From Maritimibacter sp. (GTDB lineage: Bacteria > Pseudomonadota > Alphaproteobacteria > Rhodobacterales > Rhodobacteraceae), in NCBI GenBank assembly GCA_002695005.1, contig NZNT01000020.1, positions 310,001 to 374,000 of the forward strand: 64,000 nt of DNA, in the 5' to 3' direction. The translations under genes and the position numbers were made by a program. Position 1 is the stretch's first letter. Each line of letters opens with the position of its first letter. Positions 8,063 through 16,882 of the stretch are shown piece after piece. A model generated the notes under the pieces. That model had not been told where the DNA came from and did not search any database. It saw nothing but the letters and a program-made list of their open reading frames with translations.

Positions 8063-8920
8063 TCATGCGTCGCCGGTGGCGACCTTCAGATCGTTGTACA
8101 TGCCCCATTCCGCCCAGGACCCGTCGTAGATCGCGTGGCGCGGGTGGCCGATACGCGCGAGGGCGAGGTCGATGATCGCCGCGGTCACGCCGGAACCGCA
8201 GGAGGAGATCACCGGTTTGGCGAGGTCGATGCCCGCCGCGTCGAAGGCCGCGCGCAACCCGCCCTCGTCCTTCATCGTGCCGTCCGGGTTCAGGAGGTCA
8301 CGGAAGGGCAGGTTGCGCGAATTCGGGATATGGCCCGAGCGCAGCCCGTCGCGCGGTTCCGGCGCCTCGCCACGAAAGCGGTCGGCGGCGCGGGCATCGA
8401 CGATCTGCCAGTCGCCCAGCTTGGCGGCGGCGGCCACCTGCGTCACGTCCTTCACCATATCGGCCTGCCGGCTCACGGTCATGTGGCGGTCGCGGATGAC
8501 GGGGGGCATATCCTCCAACTCGCGTCCCTCGGCCTGCCATTTCGGAAGGCCCCCGTCGAGCACGGCGACATCGGTCTTGCCCATCAGGCGGAAGGTCCAC
8601 CAGACGCGGGGGGCCGAGAAGATGCCGGTGGAATCGTAGACCACGACCTGATGGCCGTCCCCGATGCCCATCGCGCGCATCCGCGACATGAACTTTTCGA
8701 CCGGCGGCGCCATGTGCGGCAGGTCCGAGCGGGCGTCGGAGACCTCGTCGATGTCGAAATAGCGCGCGCCGGGGATATGGCCCGCGTCGTATTCCGCACG
8801 CCCGTCTCGGCCTGCGTCCGGCATGTGCCAGGAGGCGTCGATCAGGCGCAGGTCCGGGTCGTTCAGGTGCCGGGCGAGCCATTCGGTCGAAACCAGCGTC
8901 TTCGGATCGTCCTTGGACAT
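8063..8920 (-). CDS. sseA: 3-mercaptopyruvate sulfurtransferase (two rhodanese domains)
   Basis: A 285-residue tandem rhodanese protein that transfers sulfur from 3-mercaptopyruvate to a thiol acceptor. The inactive N-terminal rhodanese domain spans about residues 8-130 (GHIPGARYFDIDEVSD), and the catalytic C-terminal one about 160-285 (GHIPNSRNLPF). The active-site loop is SSCGSGVTA, with the nucleophile at C241; CGSGVT is the mercaptopyruvate signature, whereas thiosulfate rhodaneses have CRxGx[RT]. ATG 8920 was chosen because it begins directly at MSKDDPKTLVSTEWLARHL, the conserved N-terminus. Upstream of the aminotransferase gene, fitting cysteine-derived mercaptopyruvate metabolism. Confidence 0.93.
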   Translation of the reverse strand: MSKDDPKTLVSTEWLARHLNDPDLRLIDASWHMPDAGRDGRAEYDAGHIPGARYFDIDEVSDARSDLPHMAPPVEKFMSRMRAMGIGDGHQVVVYDSTGIFSAPRVWWTFRLMGKTDVAVLDGGLPKWQAEGRELEDMPPVIRDRHMTVSRQADMVKDVTQVAAAAKLGDWQIVDARAADRFRGEAPEPRDGLRSGHIPNSRNLPFRDLLNPDGTMKDEGGLRAAFDAAGIDLAKPVISSCGSGVTAAIIDLALARIGHPRHAIYDGSWAEWGMYNDLKVATGDA

Positions 8921-9151
8921 CGTTTTCCCTCGTTTTCGGGTCCGACCTTGCCTACCGCCGGGGCGCCGTGCTGGCAAGGGGCGGGGCGGCCGCGACGCGG
9001 CGGAACCGCGTCACCCGGGGTGGCGATGGGCGCGGTGGCCTGAGCGGCGCGCGCAGGGAGGCGCTTCTTCATCTATGCGGCCACCGCTTGAGGCTGGAGA
9101 AGGTGCGGGACGTGCTGCCCGGCGAGGACATTACAGATAGGCGGCGGTCGG

Positions 9152-10186
9152 TCAGACCACAGCCTGAAACACGATCCCCGCGATCACCGCGCCGGTCACG
9201 CCGAGGGTGAGGTAGAGCGCGAAGACGCGGGGTTTCACCAGCGCCCAGATCGCGGCCATTGCCGGAATGCTGCTCACGGCCCCGGCCACCATGAACGCCA
9301 TCGCGGCCCCCGCGCTCATCCCCTGTTCCATGAGACCCGCAAGCAGGGCCGGGGCGACATAGGAGTTGAGGTAGGCAGGCATCCCGACGAGGGCCGAGAG
9401 CGCGATTGTCCCGACACCTTCGCCGCCGACGACCGAGGCGATGAGCTCGGCAGGCATGTAGGCGATGAGCAGGGCCTCGAGGACATAGGCCAGCACCAAC
9501 CACTTGACGAGGAAGACGAGGTTCTCCCAACCCTCGGTGCGGAAGCTCTCACGCCGGTCGGCCTCGGTCCAGATCTTCCAGTGCGGGCGGCCCGTGGCGG
9601 GGTTCGCGCCACAGCCGCAGCCTTGTTTCGGGCGGGGCTTGGCGACGTTGGCGAGCACGCCGGTGCGGGCGATGGCCATCGTCACGAACCCGCCGAACAG
9701 GCCCAGCCCGACCGCTGCCGTTGCCTTGCCGATGGCGAAGGGCCAGTCGAGCGCTGCGGCGGTGATGAGGAGCGAGCCGGGGTCGATCAGGGGGGAGGCG
9801 AGCCAGAAGGCCATGATCGCCGCAATCGGCGCGCCGAGGGCGATGAGTCCGGCGACGAAGGGGATCACCTCGCAGGAGCAGAAGGGCGCGAGTCCGCCGA
9901 ACAGGGCGGCGAGGACGATGGCCGTCGCCTCGCGCCCCTCGAAAGCGCGCCCGATGAGAGTCTCGGCGCCCGAGGCCTTGAGATACGCCACGAGCGCGAC
10001 CGCGAAGAGGATGAAGGGCAGCGTGCCCCCGAACGCCCGCGCCGCGTCGCCGGTGATGTGGCCCAGGCGGGCCGGGTCCAGGATGGCGACGGCGAGCAGG
10101 CAAAGGGCGGACACGGTCCAGGGCGACTTCGCCCGTTTGAGGATGTCGCCGAAAGAAGGGCTGCGGGGGGCTGTGCTGTCGGTCAT
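9152..10186 (-). CDS. ArsP/DUF318-type permease
   Basis: A 344-residue integral membrane permease with about eight hydrophobic helices. The family signature is the half-site PFCSCEVIPFVAGLIALG followed by MAFWLASPLIDPGS, and a second related half near the C-terminus (GMPAYLNSYVAPALLAGLMEQG, GAAMAFMVAGAVSSIP). Characterised relatives export trivalent organoarsenicals (ArsP), or copper/zinc in some clades. The loop between halves has a GCGCGANP cysteine cluster that could bind metal or metalloid. Its ATG overlaps the stop of the ArsR regulator by 4 nt, so it is translated with it and probably induced by the regulator's ligand. Confidence 0.87.
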   Translation of the reverse strand: MTDSTAPRSPSFGDILKRAKSPWTVSALCLLAVAILDPARLGHITGDAARAFGGTLPFILFAVALVAYLKASGAETLIGRAFEGREATAIVLAALFGGLAPFCSCEVIPFVAGLIALGAPIAAIMAFWLASPLIDPGSLLITAAALDWPFAIGKATAAVGLGLFGGFVTMAIARTGVLANVAKPRPKQGCGCGANPATGRPHWKIWTEADRRESFRTEGWENLVFLVKWLVLAYVLEALLIAYMPAELIASVVGGEGVGTIALSALVGMPAYLNSYVAPALLAGLMEQGMSAGAAMAFMVAGAVSSIPAMAAIWALVKPRVFALYLTLGVTGAVIAGIVFQAVV

Positions 10187-10503
10187 GCGGCGTCCTCGGC
10201 GTTCCGGGTGGCGAGGGGGGCATCGGCACAGCACGCTTCGAGGATGTAGGCGGCCAGAAGCCGCAGTTGTTCGTATTCGGCGCGGTTGATCGTTTCGCGC
10301 CCGCGTTTCTCCTGGCTGACGAGTCCGCCGCCCACGAGCGATTTGAGGTGGTGGGCGAGGGTGGACTGGGCGATGCCCGTCCGCTCCTGAATGGCGGCGA
10401 TGTTCAGGCCGTCTTCTCCGGCGCGCACGAGCGTCTTGAGGACGTCGAGGCGGTGCTCCGATCCGATGGCGGCGAAACCTGCGGCTGCGAGGGCGGGGGT
10501 CAT
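10183..10503 (-). CDS. ArsR-family winged-helix transcriptional regulator
   Basis: A 106-residue repressor-type regulator: MTPALAAAGFAAIGSEHRLDVLKTLVRAG, recognition helix TGIAQSTLAHHLKSLVGGGLV, and wing QEKRGRETINRAEYEQL. The C-terminal EACCADAP contains adjacent cysteines that may sense metal or metalloid; the classic ELCVCDL metal box is absent, so the ligand is uncertain. ATG 10503 is preferred over an upstream start because it matches the family N-terminus and leaves the operator at 10520-10543 just upstream. First gene of a two-gene operon with the permease. Confidence 0.9.
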   Translation of the reverse strand: MTPALAAAGFAAIGSEHRLDVLKTLVRAGEDGLNIAAIQERTGIAQSTLAHHLKSLVGGGLVSQEKRGRETINRAEYEQLRLLAAYILEACCADAPLATRNAEDAA

Positions 10504-10519
10504 GCGGGACTCCGTATCA

Positions 10520-10543
10520 AACGATATAACTAGTTTTATAGTT
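10520..10543 (-). promoter_or_regulatory. imperfect palindrome, probable ArsR-family operator
   Basis: A 24-nt inverted repeat centred on AACTAGTT (10528-10535), with matching flanks ATA/TAT and AAC/GTT and only two mismatched pairs. It is AT-rich in a GC-rich setting and lies 17 nt upstream of the arsR-type start codon, the position expected for autoregulation by a dimeric winged-helix repressor. Confidence 0.7.
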
Positions 10544-10693
10544 GATTCGACCCACAAAGCAACCCGTCTTTCTTCGGGGTCCTGCGTGCCGCCCCACCAC
10601 TCTACGTTTTTTCCGGAATTTTAGAGAAGTAGAGATGAATACTGTTTTGTTTCAGTGACATGCCAGATCGTCGCCGGCCACCTTCACATGGAT

Positions 10694-11152
10694 TCAGCCT
10701 TTCGCCGCATCGCCAAGCGCCATGCGCAGCGCCCGGTCGAGCCCGTCGCGAAACCGCGACCTGTCCGCTTTCGAGAACGCCTTGCCCCCGCCCTGCCGGA
10801 ACGGATTGGCAGCCCGCAGGTCGGTCATCAGGTCGCGCGTTGCCAGCGCCTGACCCACGTTCGCGACCGTCAGCGGCTCGCCATCATGCTTCACAACCCG
10901 TGCCCCGGCCTCGACGCATTTCGCGGCGAGCGGGATGTCCCCGGTCACCACGACGTCGCCGGGCCCGGCGCGTTCGGCGATCCACTTGTCGGCCTCATCC
11001 GGGCCGTCCGGGACATAGACCATCTCGACAAGCGGGTTGGCTGACGGGCGCAGGCCGCCATTGCACACCATCGCCAGCGGCACGCGGTGGCGCGTCGCGA
11101 CCGCTTCCGCCTCGGCCTTGACCGGGCAGGCGTCGGCATCGACGTAGATCAC
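10694..11152 (-). CDS. yaiI: YaiI/YqxD family (DUF188) protein
   Basis: A 152-residue member of the UPF0178/DUF188 family: [15 protein letters not shown] at the N-terminus, [17 protein letters not shown] in the middle and [24 protein letters not shown] near the C-terminus, all family hallmarks. The fold is PIN-like (conserved Asp residues DADAC), suggesting a nuclease-related role, but no function is established. Its start overlaps the end of the upstream S-formylglutathione hydrolase gene by 4 nt, so they share a transcript. The 136 nt between its stop and the arsR-type gene hold nothing recognisable. Confidence 0.9.
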   Translation of the reverse strand: MIYVDADACPVKAEAEAVATRHRVPLAMVCNGGLRPSANPLVEMVYVPDGPDEADKWIAERAGPGDVVVTGDIPLAAKCVEAGARVVKHDGEPLTVANVGQALATRDLMTDLRAANPFRQGGGKAFSKADRSRFRDGLDRALRMALGDAAKG

Positions 11153-11979
11153 GCGTAGAGCGCCTCGGCGTGGAACGCGACGTGCTCTTCCATGAAGCTC
11201 GACACGAAGAAATAGCTGTGATCGTACCCGGGCTGGAGCCGCACGACGGACTGCTGGCGGCGCTGCCCGATCTCGCGCATCAGGGTTTCGGGCATGAGCA
11301 GGTCGATGAACTGGTCCTTGGTTCCGGTGTCGATAAGCATCGGCCCGTCGAACCCCCGTTCGCGCATCAGAAGCACGGAATCATGCGCCTCCCACGCGTC
11401 CTGATCGTCGCCGAGATAGGCGGTGAGCTGTTTCTGGCCCCAGTCCGAGGCGGTCGGGTGGCAGATCGGGGAAAAGGCCGAGACGCTGCAAAACCGTTCC
11501 GGCAGCGTCATGGCAATGGTGAGCGCGCCGTGACCGCCCATCGAATGCCCGGTGATCGCCTGCCGCTCGGGGTCCAGCGCGAAGGTGTTGAACAGAAGCT
11601 CCGGCAAATCCTCGGTGACATAGTCCCACATGCGGAAATGCTGCGACCACGGCTGTTCGGTCGCGTTGACGTAAAAGCCCGCGCCCTGTCCGAGGTCGAA
11701 AGCCTCGTCATCCGCGACGCCGGGGCCGCGCGGGGACGTGTCGGGAAACACGAGGGCGAGGCCCTGTTCGGCGGCCCATGCCTGCGCCCCGGCCTTGGTC
11801 ATGGCGTTCTCATGGGTGCAGGTGAGGCCCGAGAGATACCACAGCACCGGCACCGGCCCATCGCGCGCCTCGGCGGGGAGGAACAGGCCGAAGGTCATGT
11901 CGGTCCCGGTGGCGCGGGAGGCGTGGGAAAATACGCCCTGTGTGCCGCCGAAGCAGGCGTTTTCGGATTTGAGTTCCAT
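11149..11979 (-). CDS. fghA: S-formylglutathione hydrolase
   Basis: A 276-residue serine hydrolase of the esterase D type, second step of glutathione-dependent formaldehyde detoxification (S-formylglutathione to formate and glutathione). The nucleophile elbow is [10 protein letters not shown], with Ser146. [18 protein letters not shown] (oxyanion region), [13 protein letters not shown] and the catalytic His in YDHSYFF near the C-terminus are all diagnostic. Length is normal. The partner adhC-type dehydrogenase is not in this window. Followed with a 4-nt overlap by yaiI. Confidence 0.95.
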   Translation of the reverse strand: MELKSENACFGGTQGVFSHASRATGTDMTFGLFLPAEARDGPVPVLWYLSGLTCTHENAMTKAGAQAWAAEQGLALVFPDTSPRGPGVADDEAFDLGQGAGFYVNATEQPWSQHFRMWDYVTEDLPELLFNTFALDPERQAITGHSMGGHGALTIAMTLPERFCSVSAFSPICHPTASDWGQKQLTAYLGDDQDAWEAHDSVLLMRERGFDGPMLIDTGTKDQFIDLLMPETLMREIGQRRQQSVVRLQPGYDHSYFFVSSFMEEHVAFHAEALYA

Positions 11980-12040
11980 CGGGTTCCCCTTGCTGTGCGT
12001 CGCGCCGACCTGACCACGGGCCGCGCGTCAGGGCAAGGAG

Positions 12041-12616
12041 TCAGGCGCGTCCGCCGTCTGAGGCGAGGACCGAGGGGTCGATCCCGAGCGTCTTGAGCGC
12101 ACGCGCCCATTTGGAGCCGTTGTCCGCGTCAAAGACGATCGCCTCGTCCGCATCCGCCATGAGCCATGCGTTCTGCTGCAATTCGTCTTCGAGCTGCCCC
12201 GGCCCCCAGCCTGCATAACCCAGTGCCGTGATCGCCTGTCGCGGGCCCGCGCCCTTGGCGATGTCCACAAGGATGTCTTTCGTGGCGGTCATGGCGAAGG
12301 TGGTATCCACGGCAAGCGTGCCGCCGCCGCCCTCGTAGTCGCCGGAATGGAGGACGAATCCGCGCCCGCCTTCGACCGGGCCACCGAAGTGCACGCCGAT
12401 TCCTTCGCTCCCCGTGCCGCGCACGATGTCGAGCTGTTCCAGCACATCGTCGAGTTTGATGTCCGGCACGGTCTTGTTCACGATCAGCCCCATCGCGCCT
12501 TCATCCGAATAGGCGCAGAGAAAGACCACGCTGTTTTCAAAGCGCGGGTCGCCCATACCGGGCATGGCGATCAGGAGCTTGCCGGCCAGATCACTGAGTT
12601 CAGGCGTTTTGTCCAT
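12041..12616 (-). CDS. YqgE/AlgH family protein
   Basis: A 191-residue DUF179 protein: GKLLIAMPGMGDPRFENSVV, DEGAMGLIVNKT and YAGWGPGQLEDELQQNAWL are characteristic. The family is widespread and named YqgE or AlgH; its molecular role is unsettled. ATG 12616 is selected because it begins just before the conserved LAGKLLIAMPGM; the frame is open further upstream but that extension is Arg/Gln-rich and not family-like. It is divergent from the DsbD-like gene, with 110 nt between starts. Confidence 0.9.
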   Translation of the reverse strand: MDKTPELSDLAGKLLIAMPGMGDPRFENSVVFLCAYSDEGAMGLIVNKTVPDIKLDDVLEQLDIVRGTGSEGIGVHFGGPVEGGRGFVLHSGDYEGGGGTLAVDTTFAMTATKDILVDIAKGAGPRQAITALGYAGWGPGQLEDELQQNAWLMADADEAIVFDADNGSKWARALKTLGIDPSVLASDGGRA

Positions 12617-12726
12617 CGCCCAAAGATGGGCACGGCGGTGGCGCGTTTGCAAGACCCGACCCGGGATCGCGCGCGGCTGGCAGGAATGTGACTTTTGCTT
12701 CAGCCGATGCTGGCTATATCGGGTGC

Positions 12727-13533
12727 ATGAAGTTTGCACCCTTGCCTCTTTTCGCCGCGCTGCTCGTCTCGGCCGCGCCCGTCGTCGCCGAGCCGGCCCC
12801 GGCGCAGGTCACGCTCCTGCCCGGCTGGCGTATGGACAACGGGCACCATATGGCCGCCCTGCGGGTGACCCTGGATGACGGGTGGAAGACTTACTGGCGC
12901 GCGCCGGGCGAGGGGGGCATTCCCCCGGAGGTCGACTGGTCCCAGTCGGTGAACGTGGCGGGCGTGACCTATCACTGGCCCGTGCCGGAGGTCATCAGCC
13001 GCGACGATATGACCACCATCGGCTACAAGCATGAGCTGATCCTGCCGCTGGAACTGACGCCGGCGCAGGCAGGCGATCCGATCCATATCGACGCTGATAT
13101 CCTCGTCGGGATCTGCGAGGAAATCTGCGTGCCGCTCGAGGCGCAGGTTGATGCCGTTCTGAACGACACCGACCGCGACCCGGACCCGGTGATCGAACGC
13201 GCGTTGGCCGCCCGTCCCGACACGGCCGGCGAGGCGGGGGTCGTTACGGCCTCCTGCACGCGCGAGGATTTGTCGGACGGCGTGCGTGTGACCGCGCGCC
13301 TCGACATGCCCGCCATCGGCGCCGACGAGATTGTGGTGATGGAGGCCGACAATCCGACGATCTGGGTGTCGGAGGCCGTGTCCGTTCGCGACGGCGCCGG
13401 GCACCTCGTGGCCCATGCCGATTTCGTGCCGCCCAACGCCCGCCCGTTCGAGATGACAAGCGACGACCTGCGCCTTACCGTGATTGCGGCGGGTCGGGCC
13501 GTGGATATCGACGGGTGCGATCTCTCAGACTGA
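12727..13533 (+). CDS. secreted DsbD N-terminal-domain-like protein
   Basis: A 268-residue exported protein. Residues 1-21 are a signal peptide (MKFAPLPLFAALLVSAAPVVA, cleavage before EPAPAQ). The mature part resembles the periplasmic N-terminal domain of protein-disulfide reductases DsbD/ScsB: WKTYWRAPGEGGIPPEVDW and the dithiol motif VGICEEICVPLEA. The membrane and thioredoxin domains of full DsbD are absent, so this is a stand-alone periplasmic module that would need another protein to reduce it. Two further cysteines lie near the C-terminal half (ASCTRED, DIDGCDLSD). Its end overlaps the end of the convergent RND pump gene by 9 nt. Confidence 0.85.
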   Translation: MKFAPLPLFAALLVSAAPVVAEPAPAQVTLLPGWRMDNGHHMAALRVTLDDGWKTYWRAPGEGGIPPEVDWSQSVNVAGVTYHWPVPEVISRDDMTTIGYKHELILPLELTPAQAGDPIHIDADILVGICEEICVPLEAQVDAVLNDTDRDPDPVIERALAARPDTAGEAGVVTASCTREDLSDGVRVTARLDMPAIGADEIVVMEADNPTIWVSEAVSVRDGAGHLVAHADFVPPNARPFEMTSDDLRLTVIAAGRAVDIDGCDLSD

Positions 13534-16500
13534 GCGCGGGCGCAGCGCGAGGGCTGCGAGATAGGCCCCGACCGAGATCACGAGTGATCCCAGCAGGAAC
13601 AGCCCGCCCGCCAGCCCGATTGACCCGCTTCCGCCCGGCAGTGCGCCGGTCACCAGAACCCAGCCCATCGTTACGGCAAAGAGCGCGGCCAGAAGCACCA
13701 CGGACACGCTCATGATCCGCGCCACCCAGGGCGCGCGCCGCCCGATGGCGAGCGCGTGGCGCAGGGCGCCCATCTGACGGCGCAGATCCTCCTGCATGGC
13801 GAGGATCGCGGGCACGACCAGCAGCACGAGGATGAAGCCGAAGCCAAGCCCGTAGACCAGCGTGATGACCGTGGGCTTGAGGAACTGCGCCTGTTGCGAC
13901 CCTTCGAACAGGAGCGGCAGGAGTCCGAGAACGGTTGTCGCGGTGGTCAGGAACACGGGCCGCAGGCGGTCCGCTGTCGCGTCGATGACCGCATGGCGGA
14001 TGCCACGGTCGGCCGCGTATTCATCCACCGTCGACACCAGCACGATGGAATCGTTGATGATGATCCCGACCATGCCGATCAACCCGACGACCGAGAACAT
14101 CGACAAGGGAACGCCCCAGGCATTGTGGCCGTAGATCGCGCCGATCAAGCCGAAGGGGATGATTGCCATGACGACGAGGGGCCGGGTCCAGCTCGAGAAA
14201 ATCCAAGCCAGCACGATGTAGATGCCGATGAGGCAGATGATGAGACCGAGGAGCGCGTCAGACAGGAACCGGTCCTCCTGCTCGCTCAACCCGGCAAAGC
14301 GGTATTCGACGCCCCAGTCCTCGGCGATGGTCGGCAGGATCGTCTCTTCGACCGCGCGCTGGATCTCCGCCGCACGCTCCCCGTCGCCCTCGTCCATGTC
14401 GCCCGTGACTTCGACCACGCGCAGCCCGTTTTCACGGTTCACACTGGCGAACCCGGTGCGTGAGGTGATCGAGACCAGATCGGCGAGGTTCACATAGTTC
14501 CCCTGATCCGTGCGCAACTGCGAGCGTTGCAGAAAGGCCAGCGACAGCTCGCTTTCCGGCAGTTCGACCCGGATCGCCGCCGAACGCATCCCGTCGGGAT
14601 AGGTCGCGGCCTCGATCCCCGACAGCCGGTTGCGCAGGACCTGCCCGATCTCGTCGATGGTGAAGCCGAGCGCCTGACCCTGCGGCGTCAGTTCCAGCAC
14701 CAGCTCTTCCTTGTCATAGGCGAGGCTGTCTTCAAGCGCGGAGACCTCCGGAAACTCGCCCAGTGCGGTCTTGAGGGCTTCGGCGGCGGATTTGAGCGTA
14801 TCGCTGTCCGCCCCCGTAAGCTCGATGTCGAGCGCATCGCCGCCGGGGCCGAAACGGCCGCCGCGGAACGTGAACTCCTCGAGCAGCGGGTGATCGGGCA
14901 CGTTGTCCTGCGCGATCGAGACGAATTCGAACGAGGAATAGGGCCGCAGGTCCGCGTCGATCAGCTCGATGGTGATGGAGCCCAGAAGGTCCGCGTCCTT
15001 GTCCTCGGCGCTGGCAAGGCCGCGTCCGGACGAGCCGCCGATCTCGGCCAGAACGTAGGTGACCGGGTTGCGCCCGTGTTCCTCCTCCAGCGCGGCGCCC
15101 GTGGCATCGACCGACGCCTGAAGGTCGCTCAGGAAGTCGAGCGTATCGGCCCGCGTGGCACCGTTCACCATCGCGAAGTTGCCCGTTACCGTGCCTTGTT
15201 CGGGTGCGTTGAAGAAGCGGAAGGGCACGTCGCCGCGAATGAACAGCGCGGCCTGCGTCGCCAGGAGCAGGACGGCCCCGGCAAAGACCGCGTAACGCCC
15301 CGTCACGACGAGGGACATGATGGGCCGGAAGACCCGCTCACGGAACCACCGGAATCCCTTGTTCACCTGCCGCGAGGGCCAGTCGTACCAGTGCTCCTTG
15401 GCCGCGTGGGCCAGCGCATGGGACATGTGATTGGGCAGGATCAGGAAGCACTCGACCAGCGACGCGGCGAGCACGGCGATCACCGTGAAGGGCACATCCG
15501 CGATGAAGTCACCGAACCGCCCGCCGATAAGCGTGAGGCCGAAGAAAGCGATGATGGTGGTGAGGGTCGAGGAAAACACCGGTGCGAACATGCGCCGCGC
15601 GGCGTTCTCGGCGGCCTCCACCGGGCCTTCGCCCCGTCGTCGCGCCCGGAAATCCGCGTGTTCGCCCACGACGATGGCATCGTCCACCACGATGCCCAGC
15701 GTGATGATGAGCGCGAAGAGCGAGATCATGTTGATGGTCAGACCGAGCGCATACATGATCGCGATGGCCGCGAGCATCGATACCGGAATCCCCGCCGCGA
15801 CCCACAGCGCCGTGCGCGCATTGAGGAACAGAAACAGCGTGATGAGCACGAGGACGAGGCCCATCGCCCCGTTCTCCATAAGGATGTTGAGACGCCCGGT
15901 GATAAGCTCAGCGCGCGTGCGGATCAGGTCGATCGAGACGCCTTCGGGCAGGGTCGTCATCATCTCGGCCGCAACTTCCTCGACCGTGCGCTGGATGCCG
16001 ATGGCGTCGCCGGCCGCGTTGCGCACGACGCTGACGGTGACCGCCGGGTTTTCGCCCACGAAGAACGTGCGGGCGCGGTCCACGCCCTCCACCCGGATCT
16101 CGGCCACGTCGCCGATGGTGAGCTTGGAGCCGTCGAGTTCCGAGCGCAGGACGATCCCCGATATGTCCTCGGCGCTGCGCTTTTCGACCCCCGCACGCAC
16201 CCGTGCCGCGCCCGAGGCCACGCTGCCCGCCGGGCTCGCATCCGCTTCGCTCGCGATAGCCTGCGCGATCTCGGGCATCGTGACATCGTAGCGCACGAGG
16301 TCGGCGGTGCGCACCTCCACGACGGTCTGGGGCGCGACGACACCGTTGATCGAGGTGCGCGTCACGCCCTCCTGAAACAGCCGCGCGACCATCTCGTCCG
16401 AGAACCGGGCGAGCTGGTCGATGCCCACGGGGCCGGTGATGACCACGTCCGTCACCCGGTCACGCCAGCCGCCGCGCGTGATGCGGGGGTCTTCCGCCGC

Positions 16501-16881
16501 GTCGGGCAGGGTGTTCACCCCGTTTACCGCCGTCGTGACGTCATCCAGCGCCTGCGACATGTCCCAGCCCGGCTCGAACTCCAGCCGGATGCTGGCGCTG
16601 CCCTCGCGGGCGCGCGATGAGCTTTCCTCGACGCCGTCGACCGAGAGCAGGGTGGGTTCGAGCACCTGCACGATGCCTGCGTCCACGTCCTCGGCCCCCG
16701 CACCGCTCCATGTGACGCTGACGCGGATGTCGTCCACCACCACGTCCGGGAAGAACTGCGCCCGCATGTTTGGGAGCGCCATGCTCCCCGCCACGATCAG
16801 GAGGACGAACAGGAGGTTCGCGACCGTCGCGTGGCGCGTGAAATAGGACAGGACCCCGCCCGCGTTGAACCGCGTCGCCAT
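13525..16881 (-). CDS. RND-family efflux pump, inner-membrane permease
   Basis: A 1118-residue AcrB-like proton-driven exporter. The N-terminal helix ends in FVLLIVAGSMALPNMRAQFFPDVVVDDIRVSV, two large periplasmic loops follow, and the proton-relay helix has GIVVDDAIVVGEHADF with the Asp pair. The second half repeats the pattern (GIIINDSIVLVSTVDEYAADRG). It ends with two extra hydrophobic segments beyond the usual TM12 (about 55 residues, WVLVTGALPGGSGSIG in the loop), slightly longer than a typical 1030-1050-residue pump. Start is 1 nt after the adaptor gene stop. No outer-membrane channel or regulator is adjacent; substrate unknown. Confidence 0.93.
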   Translation of the reverse strand: MATRFNAGGVLSYFTRHATVANLLFVLLIVAGSMALPNMRAQFFPDVVVDDIRVSVTWSGAGAEDVDAGIVQVLEPTLLSVDGVEESSSRAREGSASIRLEFEPGWDMSQALDDVTTAVNGVNTLPDAAEDPRITRGGWRDRVTDVVITGPVGIDQLARFSDEMVARLFQEGVTRTSINGVVAPQTVVEVRTADLVRYDVTMPEIAQAIASEADASPAGSVASGAARVRAGVEKRSAEDISGIVLRSELDGSKLTIGDVAEIRVEGVDRARTFFVGENPAVTVSVVRNAAGDAIGIQRTVEEVAAEMMTTLPEGVSIDLIRTRAELITGRLNILMENGAMGLVLVLITLFLFLNARTALWVAAGIPVSMLAAIAIMYALGLTINMISLFALIITLGIVVDDAIVVGEHADFRARRRGEGPVEAAENAARRMFAPVFSSTLTTIIAFFGLTLIGGRFGDFIADVPFTVIAVLAASLVECFLILPNHMSHALAHAAKEHWYDWPSRQVNKGFRWFRERVFRPIMSLVVTGRYAVFAGAVLLLATQAALFIRGDVPFRFFNAPEQGTVTGNFAMVNGATRADTLDFLSDLQASVDATGAALEEEHGRNPVTYVLAEIGGSSGRGLASAEDKDADLLGSITIELIDADLRPYSSFEFVSIAQDNVPDHPLLEEFTFRGGRFGPGGDALDIELTGADSDTLKSAAEALKTALGEFPEVSALEDSLAYDKEELVLELTPQGQALGFTIDEIGQVLRNRLSGIEAATYPDGMRSAAIRVELPESELSLAFLQRSQLRTDQGNYVNLADLVSITSRTGFASVNRENGLRVVEVTGDMDEGDGERAAEIQRAVEETILPTIAEDWGVEYRFAGLSEQEDRFLSDALLGLIICLIGIYIVLAWIFSSWTRPLVVMAIIPFGLIGAIYGHNAWGVPLSMFSVVGLIGMVGIIINDSIVLVSTVDEYAADRGIRHAVIDATADRLRPVFLTTATTVLGLLPLLFEGSQQAQFLKPTVITLVYGLGFGFILVLLVVPAILAMQEDLRRQMGALRHALAIGRRAPWVARIMSVSVVLLAALFAVTMGWVLVTGALPGGSGSIGLAGGLFLLGSLVISVGAYLAALALRPRSV

Positions 16882-16882
16882 C

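Noticed and set aside
14527-16620. Long open frame of 697 codons antisense to the RND pump
   Set aside because: Compositionally biased (Arg/His/Asp/Gly) with no recognisable motif; antisense shadow of a certain gene.
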